From: Bacteroides cellulosilyticus DSM 14838
Lineage (GTDB): Bacteria; Bacteroidota; Bacteroidia; Bacteroidales; Bacteroidaceae
DNA length: 64,000 nt
Direction: 5' to 3'
NCBI RefSeq assembly: GCF_000158035.1
Contig: NZ_EQ973490.1
Coordinates: 1,190,403 to 1,254,402, forward strand
This document shows, piece after piece, positions 1 to 10,500 of this stretch (position 1 is its first letter; every line of letters starts with the position of its first letter). The notes beneath the pieces were generated by a model. It was not told where the DNA came from, searched no databases, and saw nothing but the letters and a program-made list of their open reading frames with translations. Position numbers and translations under genes: made by a program.

Positions 1-63
1 GCCCATGGCGGTTTGCATCATATTTATGTGGCAGAGATTACCGGAGCATGGATGAGAGAATAA
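1..63 (+). CDS. 3' end of an unidentified gene (partial)
   Basis: An open frame enters from the left edge and stops at TAA 61-63, giving the last 20 residues of a protein that ends in AEITGAWMRE. It is followed within 10 bp by a strong hairpin terminator, which supports a genuine gene end. Too little is visible to name a family. Confidence 0.6.
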   Translation, partial: AHGGLHHIYVAEITGAWMRE

Positions 64-71
64 ATATCTTT

Positions 72-120
72 AATAATATAAAGGAGGGAATGATTTTTTC
101 ATTCCCTCCTTTATATTATT
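72..120. terminator. Perfect hairpin terminator between convergent genes
   Basis: A 22-bp perfect inverted repeat (72-93 and 99-120) has a 5-nt T loop. The stem is GC-rich near the loop and AT-rich at its base, so both strands have an A/T-rich flank. It lies between the plus-strand gene ending at 63 and the minus-strand permease ending at 129, so it can stop transcription from both sides. Confidence 0.9.
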
Positions 121-128
121 ACTTTGTT

Positions 129-1811
129 TTACTCATCCAATAATTCTTTCGATCTTTCCAATGCTACATTGATATTCGGGCAGATATTCTTTTCGCCCAG
201 CAGTTCGTAGAAGCCTGATTTCTCTAATGCTTTATGCACTTTTTCATTCACGCCGGAAAGTACGATCGTCGTCTTCTCCCGTTGCGCCATCTGGCAAAGA
301 TTGGTTAGATTGTGGATACCTGTTGAATCGATGAAGGGTACTTTCCTCATACGTATAATACGCACTTTTGGACGGTCTCCCAGTCTGGACATGATTTCCT
401 CGAACTTAGTGGCAATTCCGAAGAAGTAAGGGCCGTTTATTTCGTACACTTCCACACCTTTAGGGATAAACAGGTTTTCTTCATCTTCTTTACTGTTAGA
501 TTCTTCATTCAGATTAATTTCATCTTTGATAACAGAAATTTCAGTGGTTTCCATCACACGATGCATGAAAAGTACACAAGCTATGACAAGACCCACTTCA
601 ATAGCAATGGTTAAGTCGAAAATAACTGTCAGGAAGAAGGTAATCAGCAATACGGTGACGTCTGATTTCGGATTCTTCAGTAGTGCCTTGAATGTGCGCC
701 AGCCACTCATGTTATAGGAAACAATCACCAGCACACCTGCCAGACAAGCCATCGGAATGTATTGTGCCAGAGGCATCAGGAACAGAAGAATAAGTAATAG
801 TACCACTGCATGTACCATACCTGCAACAGGGGTTTTACCACCATTGTTTATATTAGCCATTGTACGTGCAATGGCACCGGTGGCAGGAATACCGCCAAAC
901 AGGGGCGTTATTAGGTTGGCAGCTCCTTGTGCTATCAATTCCGTATTGGAATCATGCTTATCGCCGATAACACCATCCGCTACCGTAGCGGAAAGCAGCG
1001 ATTCGATGGCTCCTAATACCGCAATGGTAATGGCTACAGGAAATAAGTCCTGAATAGCCTCCCAGTTTAGTGAAGGCATTACTGCATCCGGCAGTTCCGC
1101 CTTGATACTGAAGCGGTCGCCAATGGTATCTATGCAGTTGATTCCGGCATAAGTCTTCATCAGATATACCGCTACCGTTACTACAATAATGGCAATCAGC
1201 GACCCCGGTATCTTCTTTGAGAATTTCGGGGTTATGGCGATAATTGCAATACTTACGATGCTGACAATTGTATTCCACCAGTTGATAGTATCGAAATGCT
1301 GGAAATAGATCATCCATTTCCCGACAAAATCTCCGGGAACCTTTTCACCACCGAAATTAAGTCCGAAGATATCGGCTATCTGCGTGGTGAAGATAGTGAC
1401 GGCAATACCACTGGTAAATCCCACGATAATAGGATAGGGGATAAACTTGATTACAGCACCCAGCTTGAATATCCCTAACAGAATAAGAATGACTCCTGCC
1501 ATCAGCGTGGCAACAATCAGTCCCGCTTCTCCATATTGCTGGATGATGCCATAGATAATGACGATAAAAGCTCCCGTGGGACCACCGATCTGTACTTTGC
1601 TACCTCCCAACATGGAGATAATGAATCCGGCAATGATTGCCGTGATAATACCTTTTTCGGGTGATACACCGGATGCAATACCGAATGCAATGGCAAGCGG
1701 GAGAGCGACGATACCTACTATGATACCGGCCATCAGGTCTGCCATGAATAATTCTTTCGAGTAGTTCTTCAAAGCCGTGAATAGCTTTGGTCTGAATTCG
1801 AACGCTTTCAT
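129..1811 (-). CDS. SulP family inorganic anion transporter with STAS domain
   Basis: This 560-residue inner-membrane protein has the SulP/SLC26 plan. An N-terminal hydrophobic core of about 10-14 membrane segments (roughly residues 20-430) begins with the typical DLMAGIIVGIVALPLAIAFG stretch. It is followed by a cytoplasmic STAS domain (about 450-555) with the PFIDSTG signature. The family carries sulfate, bicarbonate or other anions, and the substrate cannot be read from sequence. The start at 1811 (MKAFEFRPK) precedes the first membrane segment with only a short leader. It is transcribed divergently from the HTCS gene and has its own -7 box. Nothing ties it to glycan use, and I regard it as the left flank of the PUL. 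Confidence 0.93.
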   Translation of the reverse strand: MKAFEFRPKLFTALKNYSKELFMADLMAGIIVGIVALPLAIAFGIASGVSPEKGIITAIIAGFIISMLGGSKVQIGGPTGAFIVIIYGIIQQYGEAGLIVATLMAGVILILLGIFKLGAVIKFIPYPIIVGFTSGIAVTIFTTQIADIFGLNFGGEKVPGDFVGKWMIYFQHFDTINWWNTIVSIVSIAIIAITPKFSKKIPGSLIAIIVVTVAVYLMKTYAGINCIDTIGDRFSIKAELPDAVMPSLNWEAIQDLFPVAITIAVLGAIESLLSATVADGVIGDKHDSNTELIAQGAANLITPLFGGIPATGAIARTMANINNGGKTPVAGMVHAVVLLLILLFLMPLAQYIPMACLAGVLVIVSYNMSGWRTFKALLKNPKSDVTVLLITFFLTVIFDLTIAIEVGLVIACVLFMHRVMETTEISVIKDEINLNEESNSKEDEENLFIPKGVEVYEINGPYFFGIATKFEEIMSRLGDRPKVRIIRMRKVPFIDSTGIHNLTNLCQMAQREKTTIVLSGVNEKVHKALEKSGFYELLGEKNICPNINVALERSKELLDE

Positions 1812-1842
1812 AGATAATCTGTACTTTTTGTGAAACGAGGTG

Positions 1843-1850
1843 CAAAATTA
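1843..1850 (-). promoter_or_regulatory. -7 box for the SulP gene
   Basis: Read on the minus strand, 1850-1843 is TAATTTTG, matching the Bacteroides -7 consensus TAnnTTTG. It sits 32 bp upstream of the permease start codon. No clear -33 element was seen. Confidence 0.5.
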
Positions 1851-1892
1851 GACAAAATAATGCATATATTGGTTGATTGCTTTCAAATATAT

Positions 1893-1900
1893 TATATTTG
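1893..1900 (+). promoter_or_regulatory. -7 box for the HTCS gene
   Basis: TATATTTG at 1893-1900 matches the Bacteroides -7 consensus, with a TTG at 1873-1875 at a plausible -33 distance. It lies 20 bp before the ATG at 1921, which supports that start over the upstream in-frame ATG at 1873. No 21-bp direct repeat like those at the enzyme promoters is present, so the regulator gene itself seems not to be under the same control. Confidence 0.6.
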
Positions 1901-1920
1901 CAGCAGCTAACTGTAATATT

Positions 1921-4900
1921 ATGAAATCACGACTGCTTATATTCTTTCTTTTTCTTTCTATTTTTAATATATATGCTTCGGATGTGAAGTTTTATAATAT
2001 TAATGCGATGTATGGAATTTCCATGCGGGAGATGGCCTCTGTTTGTAAAGATGGGAATGGTTTTATCTGGGCTTCCTCTAAAACGGGTATATTGAGAATT
2101 ACGGAAAGTGATTATCGCATTTATCAGCTTCCTTATAAAACAGCCAATATCATAAATGTCAAATTGGCCTATAATAATTCATTTTTAATAGCATATACGA
2201 ATAATGGGCAATTTTTTCATTATAATGAACTGTATGACCGGTTTGATTTATTTCTGGATCTTAGAATATCTTTCAATAATACTTTTTTAAGTGTAGGTAA
2301 AGTTGTTATTGATGATGAACAGGCTCTCTGGATTCCTACGTCCGGGGGATTGTGCAAATATAAAAATGGAATATTTACCCAAATAAGTGAGGCGCCAATT
2401 CGAACACAGTGCATAACGTCTTATGATCAGACACATCTGCTTGTAGCCAGTCAAGACAGTATTAGATTATTAAATACAAATACGTTGAAACAAAAAAGTA
2501 TATGTGGAATAGAAGATATGTTTCAGATAAATACTCTTTTTTATGATCATAAAAGAGAGGTTGTATGGATAGGAACTTCCACTGATGGTCTTTTCTATCT
2601 GGACATGAAAAAGAAAACGTTATTGCCATTTTCTAATTTCCCAAAGCAACCTATCGCAGTGATAACGGAAAGTTCGGATTCAACATTGTTAGTCGGAATC
2701 GACGGGCAGGGAGTATGGGAATTGGATAAGGATAAAAAAACGGTTCTGAATATTTTGAAAGAAGATATTGATAATCCTTTCTCTCTTCGTGGAGATGGGG
2801 TTTATGACATCTTTTGCGACGGTCAGCAGAGGGTGTGGGTTACTACCTATACTGGTGGGCTTTCTTTCTTCGACTGGAAATCTCCCTTAATTAATCAAAT
2901 TACCCATCAGGTTAATAATCCGAATTCTTTAGGGAATGATAATGTAAACAAGATATTGGAAGATAGCAAAGGGGATATCTGGTTTGCTACAAATAATGGG
3001 ATAAGCAGGTGGAGAGTCGCCACTAATGAATGGGATACTTATTATCAGAATAAACAGGAACAGGCACAGGTTTTTCTGGCTTTATGTGAAGATGACGAAG
3101 GAAATATCTGGGCAGGTTCGTTCTCATCCGGGTTTTATGTTTTAGATCGGAATACCGGAAAAGAATTGGTTCATTATCCGCGGAATACATCGGAACTGAA
3201 ATCTGACGGTAAATTCATAATGAATATATATAAGGACAGTGAGGGTGATATCTGGATTGGAGGTATCCAAGATGTAATATGTTATTTAACAAAAGAAAAG
3301 CGTTTTCATACGTATGGTGCACAGCCCATGCGTACGTTTATGGAGTTTTCTCCGGGAAAAATGCTGTTGGCCTGTACTTATTCTGTGCTTTTGCTAGACA
3401 AGGAAACAGGGAAAATCACTTTCTTACCGGAATGTCTTGCACAGGATATTTTAGTAATGGGAGATGATATTTGGGTGGCTACTTCCGGAGACGGATTGCT
3501 GCACCATAACTACACGACTCGTGAAACTCATAAAATAACAGTGGAATCCGGATTGCCATCTAACTATGTGAATAGTGTCATGTATGATAATGGATATTTA
3601 TGGTTAGGAACGGAAAATGGATTGTGCCGCTATAATCCTGCCGACAGCACGGTGCATGCTTATTATTCTACTTTAGCTCTCTCTAGTGCTTCATTCAATG
3701 TGAATGCCAGCTGCAAATTACGTAATGGCGAATTGATGTGGGGTACAAATAATGGGGCGGTAATGTTTAACCCCGATAAATTATATCATACCCAGCTCAA
3801 CGGGGAGATTTATTTCCAGAATATCACTATTTCCGGCAGTTCTATCAGAGAAAATCAAGATTTGTTGCGTGGAATTCCGGTGAATAAGCAAACAGATATT
3901 TCATTTAAATATGATCAGAATACTTTGACGCTTGAGGTATTGCCTATTGGCGTTTCTTCCAAAGAAATAAAATTTTCATGGAAAATGGAAGGGCTTGATA
4001 CAGAATGGTCACATCCTTCCAGTCAGCAGATAATCACTTATACCAATATTCCTAATGGGAATTTCCGGCTTAAAGTAAGAATGTACAATAATTCACTTTC
4101 TCAGATAGTCGATGAACGTACATTGGACATACACGTTATTCCGCTTTACTGGCAGACGTGGTGGTTCCGTCTGGTGGTATTCATTATTATAATGAGCATT
4201 ACATTCTTTGTGCTTAAATTCTATATAAACCGTTTGAAACAGCGTCATGCTGAAGATAAAATCCGTTTTTTCACAAATACGGCTCATGATCTTCGTACAT
4301 CGATAACGTTGATAAATGCGCCTATTCAGGAATTGAATAAAGAGAAAGAATTATCAGACAAAGGGCATTATTATCTGAATCTGGCTACGGAACAGTCTGA
4401 ACGTTTATCTAATGTTGCAACCCAACTCTTGGATTTTCAGAAAGTGGATATGGGGAAAGGACAACTGTTTCTGGTAATGGTTGATATTGTTAAATTGGTG
4501 TACAGGCGGAAAACAATGTTCAAGTCTACGGCGGGAAAAAAGAATGTTATATTGGAGTTTGTCTCTAACAGGGAATCTTATATGTCAGCTGTCGATGAAT
4601 TGAAAATAGAGAAAGTGGTTGATAACTTGATATCTAATGCTATAAAGTATTCTCATACGAATGGTAGGGTGGAACTTACATTGAATTGTAATGAGTACTA
4701 TTGGAGCTTGGAGGTGAGAGATTATGGATTGGGTATCTCGGATAATGCTCAGAAGAAGCTGTTCAAAGAGTTTTATAGGGGAGATAATAAGGTTAATTCA
4801 CGCATGGTAGGTTCCGGGATAGGCCTGTTGTTGGTGAAGAATTACGTTTTGATGCATGAGGGAAAAGTCTCACTTGAAAGTAAGGAGAATGAAGGTTCTT

Positions 4901-5787
4901 TATTCAAAATAAACATCCCTTATAAAGAAGTGGTTGAGGTTGCACCTGCTGAACATGAAGAGCCGGGGAATATCACATCTGCTGATGGTCCATCTGATCA
5001 ATCGGAATATAAAAAGGAAGATGATAAGTCCGAAAAGAAGAAATCTATATTAATCGTAGATGATAATAAAGATTTGCGGAACTTCCTGAAGTGTTCTTTT
5101 GAAAATCAATATAACATCTTAGAGGCTGGCAATGGCAATGAAGCATGGGAATTACTTCAAAAGGAATCTCCAGAATTGATTATTTCGGATGTGATGATGC
5201 CTGATATGGATGGCTTTGAGTTATGTAAATTGATCAAATCTACTTTTGAAACTTCGCATATTCCGGTGATTCTGCTAACTTCACTTTGTGATAAAAGTGA
5301 CCAGTTGGAAGGTTTAGGCTTGGGAGCAGAGGATTATATCACGAAACCTTTCGATATATCACTTTTGGAGCAACGAATAAAGTCCCTTATGCGGAACCGG
5401 GAGATCGTCAGAGAGAAAGCTTTGAAATTGATAAAGTCGGATAGTGATGAGCAACAGGTTATTTTGAACAATGAGCTTAACGATCATTTTGTGAAAAAAG
5501 CAGTGGAAGTGATCCATAATAATATGCAAAATCTAGATTTTGATAAGGAAAGCTTTGCTATGGAAATGCATGTGAGCGGTTCACTGTTATATAAAAAAAT
5601 AAAAGCACTGACAGGTCAATCACCTATTGACTTTATTAAATCCATTCGTTTAAACCGGGCTTTGGAATTACTCCAATCTCATAAGTACACTATCACGGAA
5701 GTTAGCGAACTTTGTGGTTATTCCAGTATTAGTTACTTTAGTACGGTGTTTAAAAAGTACTTTGGCAAGTCTCCTACAGAGGTCTAA
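1921..5787 (+). CDS. Hybrid two-component system (HTCS) sensor kinase/response regulator
   Basis: This is a one-protein signalling system of 1288 residues from the ATG at 1921. It has a signal peptide (MKSRLLIFFLFLSIFNIYAS), then a long periplasmic sensor of two-component-regulator propeller repeats (recurring IWxG/IWFAT blades) ending in a Y_Y_Y domain. A membrane segment lies near residues 748-770. The cytoplasmic part has a histidine kinase domain with phospho-acceptor His789 (AHDLRTS), an N box (VDNLISNAIKYS) and a GSGIGLLLVK ATP lid. A receiver domain follows with phospho-acceptor Asp1090 (SDVMMPDMDG), then a C-terminal AraC-type helix-turn-helix. HTCS proteins bind a glycan oligosaccharide in the periplasm and activate the adjacent PUL. 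It faces the SusC operon, and six promoters nearby carry a shared direct repeat that I infer to be its site. The H box has Ser where many family members have Pro, a variant not expected to abolish function. Confidence 0.95.
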   Translation: MKSRLLIFFLFLSIFNIYASDVKFYNINAMYGISMREMASVCKDGNGFIWASSKTGILRITESDYRIYQLPYKTANIINVKLAYNNSFLIAYTNNGQFFHYNELYDRFDLFLDLRISFNNTFLSVGKVVIDDEQALWIPTSGGLCKYKNGIFTQISEAPIRTQCITSYDQTHLLVASQDSIRLLNTNTLKQKSICGIEDMFQINTLFYDHKREVVWIGTSTDGLFYLDMKKKTLLPFSNFPKQPIAVITESSDSTLLVGIDGQGVWELDKDKKTVLNILKEDIDNPFSLRGDGVYDIFCDGQQRVWVTTYTGGLSFFDWKSPLINQITHQVNNPNSLGNDNVNKILEDSKGDIWFATNNGISRWRVATNEWDTYYQNKQEQAQVFLALCEDDEGNIWAGSFSSGFYVLDRNTGKELVHYPRNTSELKSDGKFIMNIYKDSEGDIWIGGIQDVICYLTKEKRFHTYGAQPMRTFMEFSPGKMLLACTYSVLLLDKETGKITFLPECLAQDILVMGDDIWVATSGDGLLHHNYTTRETHKITVESGLPSNYVNSVMYDNGYLWLGTENGLCRYNPADSTVHAYYSTLALSSASFNVNASCKLRNGELMWGTNNGAVMFNPDKLYHTQLNGEIYFQNITISGSSIRENQDLLRGIPVNKQTDISFKYDQNTLTLEVLPIGVSSKEIKFSWKMEGLDTEWSHPSSQQIITYTNIPNGNFRLKVRMYNNSLSQIVDERTLDIHVIPLYWQTWWFRLVVFIIIMSITFFVLKFYINRLKQRHAEDKIRFFTNTAHDLRTSITLINAPIQELNKEKELSDKGHYYLNLATEQSERLSNVATQLLDFQKVDMGKGQLFLVMVDIVKLVYRRKTMFKSTAGKKNVILEFVSNRESYMSAVDELKIEKVVDNLISNAIKYSHTNGRVELTLNCNEYYWSLEVRDYGLGISDNAQKKLFKEFYRGDNKVNSRMVGSGIGLLLVKNYVLMHEGKVSLESKENEGSLFKINIPYKEVVEVAPAEHEEPGNITSADGPSDQSEYKKEDDKSEKKKSILIVDDNKDLRNFLKCSFENQYNILEAGNGNEAWELLQKESPELIISDVMMPDMDGFELCKLIKSTFETSHIPVILLTSLCDKSDQLEGLGLGAEDYITKPFDISLLEQRIKSLMRNREIVREKALKLIKSDSDEQQVILNNELNDHFVKKAVEVIHNNMQNLDFDKESFAMEMHVSGSLLYKKIKALTGQSPIDFIKSIRLNRALELLQSHKYTITEVSELCGYSSISYFSTVFKKYFGKSPTEV

Positions 5788-5828
5788 TTTACTTCTTTTT
5801 CCCGTTTTTTATCGTTTGTAGTATAGAT

Positions 5829-5893
5829 TATCTAATATCTAAAATTATATATCTAATATCTAAAAGTGTATTGGGTACACTTCTGTAGCTTTG
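5829..5893 (+). promoter_or_regulatory. Putative HTCS-controlled promoter A (SusC/SusD operon)
   Basis: Two identical 16-bp copies of TATCTAATATCTAAAA start at 5829 and 5850, 21 bp apart (two helical turns). The -7 box TAGCTTTG begins at 5886, exactly 36 bp after the start of the second copy. There is no evident -33 element, as expected for an activator-dependent promoter. The same arrangement recurs at five other places in the window. The repeats are seen directly; assigning them to the neighbouring HTCS is inference. Confidence 0.8.
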
Positions 5894-6154
5894 TATATCG
5901 ATGTACGGAATGTATGTCGATGGAGTTATTGTTATGTTAAATCTAATCAAGTTAATCTTATGAAATGTATGTATGATGATGACGGTTAAGTCAACGATTA
6001 TGTAAAGACTGTAAAATCAGAGATAACCGTAGTGATGCATATCACTTTCGGTAATCTGTAATGAATTTCATGTGGCTTTGACATTTAAAGGGGGGCGTGG
6101 TGTCAATGGCTGCCGTTATGAATGAAAAACATAGAACCCCATTACTTATATATT
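5894..6154 (+). ncRNA. Long 5' leader of the SusC operon with an imperfect hairpin
   Basis: The -7 box of promoter A ends at 5893, but the first lipoprotein start codon is at 6155, so the leader would be about 250 nt. The other five promoters of the set have leaders of only about 25-60 nt. Inside it, 6031-6036 and 6041-6046 form a perfect stem (AGTGAT/ATCACT) that extends imperfectly to about 6022-6056. A G-run lies near 6091-6096. No riboswitch family was recognised. The region may be regulatory, but that is not shown. Confidence 0.35.
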
Positions 6155-7483
6155 ATGAAGAACAACAAGCTTTATTTTGTTTTTCTTTTCTTAAGTATTT
6201 TGTTCGCAAGTTGCAATGGCGAAGAAGTAATTGAGAAATGGCCTGAAATAGGCAACTATTATGATTCGAGCAAGCCTATTGAGTTAAAATCCATGTCACC
6301 CGACTGGGGAAGAATCAACGATTCTTTTATTATCAAAGGAAACTTTCCGGTTGACACGACCGGAAAAGTCAAAGTTTTCTTTGCCGACAAGGAAGCTGTT
6401 ATCGTAAACAGCAATGGAAATGAACTGTATGGGCTTATCCCCAAGCAGATGCCCGGTTATAACGAGATAATATTGGAAGTGGAGGGTAAAAAGTACACCT
6501 CTGACAATGTGAAGTTTAAGTACTATCAGACTCAATCTGTGAAAACAATATTGGGAAAATTTGGTGAAGACGGCTGGACATCGTCAGATGACAGTAAAAT
6601 AGAAGAATTCCGAATGAATGAGTGTACAGGAATTGTAGCTGTTGCAGGACAAAAGAGCGATAATTTCATTTTCGTTGGAGGAGGATGGGGCGACCGTACC
6701 TATTTTGTGTCATTAGAGGATAATGTGGTGATTCGTCTGATTAATATTGGTTATATGGGGGCTGTTGCAGTTGATAGTTCAAGGGAAAAAGTGAGTATCA
6801 TGCCCCGTAATGGAGGTGCTTTATACACAGCTTCCCGTGCGGATGGATGGGTTTTAAACTCTCTTGGTCTCACAATACCTTTCCAAGGCGATTGCCAGGG
6901 GGCATTGGCTTATGCCGAAGATGACCGCTATTTGTATGCAATGTCCGGTGATGGTCTTTATGAAATAGATTTGGAAGATAAAGGTTATACAAAGTTATTT
7001 GCTACATCAGATTACCCGGCTTTTGATGGAGTGAACACCGGCCAGTGGAGGCATTATCTGACTTATAGTAAATATGATAAGTGTTTTTTTGCCTCTTATC
7101 CTGAGAGTAATGGTATTATGAAGATATGGAAAGACACTTCGGGCGCATGGCAAGTGGAACGCTATGCCGGCTTCCAACCGGGATGGTTGGCTACAGCTTT
7201 TGGAGATAGATTGACGGATGCCGTATTGAAAGAACCTTGCGGAATGGCGGTGAATAGTAGTGGTGAACTCTATGTATGTTGCAAAAATAGCCATTGCATT
7301 GTGAAAATCAAAGGAAGGCTTGTCTCTTTGGTAGCAGGAGCTCCTGATCAGGCAGGAAGACTAAACGGATTCCCTACGGATGCATTGTTTGATAATCCAT
7401 TGTGTATTGCTTTGGATTCGGAAGAGAACTTCTTCATTGGTGAAGAATCTTCAAAGGCCATCCGGAAAATGACAATTGAATAA
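6155..7483 (+). CDS. IPT/TIG and NHL-repeat surface lipoprotein (putative glycan-binding protein)
   Basis: The protein has 442 residues from the ATG at 6155. That start gives a clean lipoprotein signal peptide ending LFASC (Cys20); the upstream in-frame ATG at 6122 would add a leader with no signal character. An IPT/TIG Ig-like domain follows (about 45-130, beginning at MSPDWGRINDSFIIKG). A beta-propeller of NHL-like repeats fills the rest, ending with CGMAVNSSGELYVCCKNSH and NPLCIALDSEENFFIG. Proteins of this type are exported to the Bacteroides surface and accompany SusC/SusD. Here it is the first gene of the operon, 28 bp before susC. Glycan binding is inferred from context. Confidence 0.8.
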   Translation: MKNNKLYFVFLFLSILFASCNGEEVIEKWPEIGNYYDSSKPIELKSMSPDWGRINDSFIIKGNFPVDTTGKVKVFFADKEAVIVNSNGNELYGLIPKQMPGYNEIILEVEGKKYTSDNVKFKYYQTQSVKTILGKFGEDGWTSSDDSKIEEFRMNECTGIVAVAGQKSDNFIFVGGGWGDRTYFVSLEDNVVIRLINIGYMGAVAVDSSREKVSIMPRNGGALYTASRADGWVLNSLGLTIPFQGDCQGALAYAEDDRYLYAMSGDGLYEIDLEDKGYTKLFATSDYPAFDGVNTGQWRHYLTYSKYDKCFFASYPESNGIMKIWKDTSGAWQVERYAGFQPGWLATAFGDRLTDAVLKEPCGMAVNSSGELYVCCKNSHCIVKIKGRLVSLVAGAPDQAGRLNGFPTDALFDNPLCIALDSEENFFIGEESSKAIRKMTIE

Positions 7484-7511
7484 AAGTAGAAATCATATAA
7501 AATGAATCAAG

Positions 7512-10500
7512 ATGAAGATTAAACATATATTACTGTTTCTCATGGCATGGGTAAGCTCTATGAGTTTGGCCTATGCGCAACAGACTGTGGTAGCTTCTGG
7601 TTCGGTTATGGACGAGAAAGGCGAACTCTTAATCGGAGTATCGATTTCTGTAAAGGAAGTTCCTTCTATGGGTGCCATTACGGATATTGACGGTCGTTTC
7701 AAGATAGGGGGTATCAAAGCCGGGCATACGTTGGTCATATCCTATGTGGGGTATGATCCTCAGGAGATAAAAATGAACAAGAGCAACGAGCGCATGCGCG
7801 TAGTGTTGAAGGAGAGTTCGAATGTAATGGACGAGGTTGTGATTACGGCATCGGGTAAGGTACAGAAGAAGATTAATGTGACAGGTGCCATTACCGGAGT
7901 TGAGGTGGCTACGCTGAAAACTCCTGCCACTTCCATAAGCAACATGTTGGGCGGACGCGTTCCGGGCATCATTTCCGTTACACGTAGTGGAGAGCCGGGC
8001 AAGGATTTCTCCGAGTTCTGGGTACGTGGTATCAGTACCTTTGGTGCCGGACAGGGAGCTTTAGTGTTGATTGACGGTGTCGAAGGCAACTTGAATACGC
8101 TTGATCCCGAAGACATTGAGAGTTTCTCTATCTTGAAGGATGCCTCTTCTACGGCGGTTTACGGTGTACGTGGTGCCAACGGTGTGGTATTGGTAAGTAC
8201 CAAGAAGGGTAAAGCCGGAAAACTGAATTTGCAGGTAAAGGCAAATGCCGGTATCTCTTATTCTCCTCGAATGCCCAAATATGTACGTGCTGCGGAATAT
8301 GCGGCACTCGCCAACGAAGCTGCCGTGACACGTGGACGTATTCCTGTCTATTCCGATGTGGATGTGGATTTGTTCAGGAACCACATGGACCCTGATTTTC
8401 ATCCGGATGTGGATTGGAGGGATGTTATCTTGAGAGATTATACCTGGAACCAGCAATACTTCCTGAGTGCGTCGGGAGGTGGTGAAGTAGCTCGCTATTA
8501 CATCAGTGCCGGTTTTACGACAAAAGATGCCATCTTTAAACAAGATAAGGGGGTAAACAAATACAATACGAACGTAAACTACAACAAGTTCAATTTCCGT
8601 GCTAATGTGGATGTGAATGTCACTTCCACCACTACGCTTTCGCTGAATGAAGAGACTGTGATTGTTACTCAGAATTATCCGGGATATGGAAACGACAGTA
8701 AGGTATTGTGGCAGGCACAATCCAATCTGACTCCGGTGACAGTACCGTTGATGTACACCACAGGGCAGGCACCTGGATATGGCACTGATAAATCGAATAT
8801 TAGTCCGTATGTATTGTTGAATATGACGGGTTATCGCAAGTTCTATTCCAATGATAATAAAATCACGATGCAGCTCAATCAGGATTTGAAGATGATAACT
8901 CCCGGACTGAGTATTGCAGGATTGGTCAACATTAATTCGATAGGTGCGAGAACCCAAGTTCGCGAAAAAATGCCGGCCATTTATTATGCTCATGGTTATA
9001 AACGTGATGGAACACTCGATTTGGAGAAAATATCTGATGCAGTGGAGCCCTATTATACAAATTGGAATGACACTGAGCGTAGAATTTATTGGGATTTCCG
9101 ACTGAATTACGACCAGACATTTAATAAGGTACATAAGGTGGGTGCTTTGGTGAAGGCCGAATGGAGCGATTATGAAGCATCGAAATATAATCAATTGCTG
9201 ACTGCTATCCCTAAACGATATAATAGTTACTCAAGCCGTTTCTCTTATTCGTATGATGATACTTATATGGCCGAATTTAATATGGGTTACACCGGTTCGG
9301 AGGCTTTTGAGAAAGGTAAGAAATTTGGTTGGTTCCCTGCTGTTTCTATAGGTTGGGCTCCCACGCAATATCGCTTCTGGCGTAATAAGGACAATTTTAT
9401 CAATTATTTCAAAATCAGGGCTTCGTATGGTATAGTAGGTAACGACCGCCTCACTTGGGACGACTCGGTACGTTTTCCCTATCTTACTTTGATTGGTTAC
9501 ACAGGTTCCGGCAGTTGGAATAACGGTTCCGGTTTGACCGAAACGCAAGTAGGTTCCAGCAACCTGCGCTGGGAAAAGGCCAAGAAAGCTGACATCGGTA
9601 TTGATGCACGTTTCTTCCATGAACGTTTTGAGATGACAGTCGATTTCTTCCAGGATATACGTTCCGGTATTTATCAGCAACGCCAGAGTGTACCGGAAGA
9701 GATGGGACTTCCGTCATTGCCTTGGGCCAATGTGGGTGAAATGAAGAGCTGGGGTATGGATGGACATATCTCATATACGCAACCTTTGGGTGACAATGAC
9801 AAATACCTGATTGTACGTGCCAACTATACACAGTCCATGAACAAAATCACCAATTTCGAGGAAGACCTTAAGAAATACGATTACCAATCAGCCGTAGGAT
9901 ATCAAAGTGGAGTTAACCGAGGCTTGATAGCTTTGGGCTTGTTTAAAGACCAGGCAGATATAGATAATAGTCCTCGTCAGGATTTTGGCAATTACTTGCC
10001 GGGTGACATCAAGTATAAGGATGTCAATGGCGATGGCATTGTCAATTGGGATGATATTGTACCTTTGAAGTATTCTTATGTGCCTCAGATACAGTATGGA
10101 TTTGCCACAGAGTTTAACTGGAAGAACTTCAATGTAAGTGTCCTGTTCGAGGGAGTAAGCCGCGTGACCTTTTTTAAAGGTGGAAATATGTATCAGCCAT
10201 TCTCGGGTAGTACAGCCGGTAATGTGATTACAGATTTTGCCAACCCGGCAAACCGATGGATTTCACGTGAAATCTCAGGCGACCCTGCCACTGAGAATCC
10301 GAACGCCAAGTACCCTCGTCTTTATTATGGAGGTAGCAGTAATAATAGTCAATCATCTTCTTTTTGGTTGTCTGATGGTAGTTACTTGCGTCTGAAGAAT
10401 GTGCAAGTCTCTTATACACTCAAGAACCAATTCCTGAAAAAGTTTGGTCTCCAGAAAGCAGTAATTAGTGTGATTGGAGACAATTTGGCAGTTTGGTCTA

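Noticed and set aside
1873..1920. Earlier start codon for the HTCS gene
   Set aside because: The ATG at 1873 lies upstream of the -7 box at 1893 and would place 16 residues before a good signal peptide.
8061..9194. Long minus-strand open frame (377 codons) inside susC
   Set aside because: It lies wholly opposite a strongly supported SusC gene, has no family features and no promoter; it is a codon-bias shadow.
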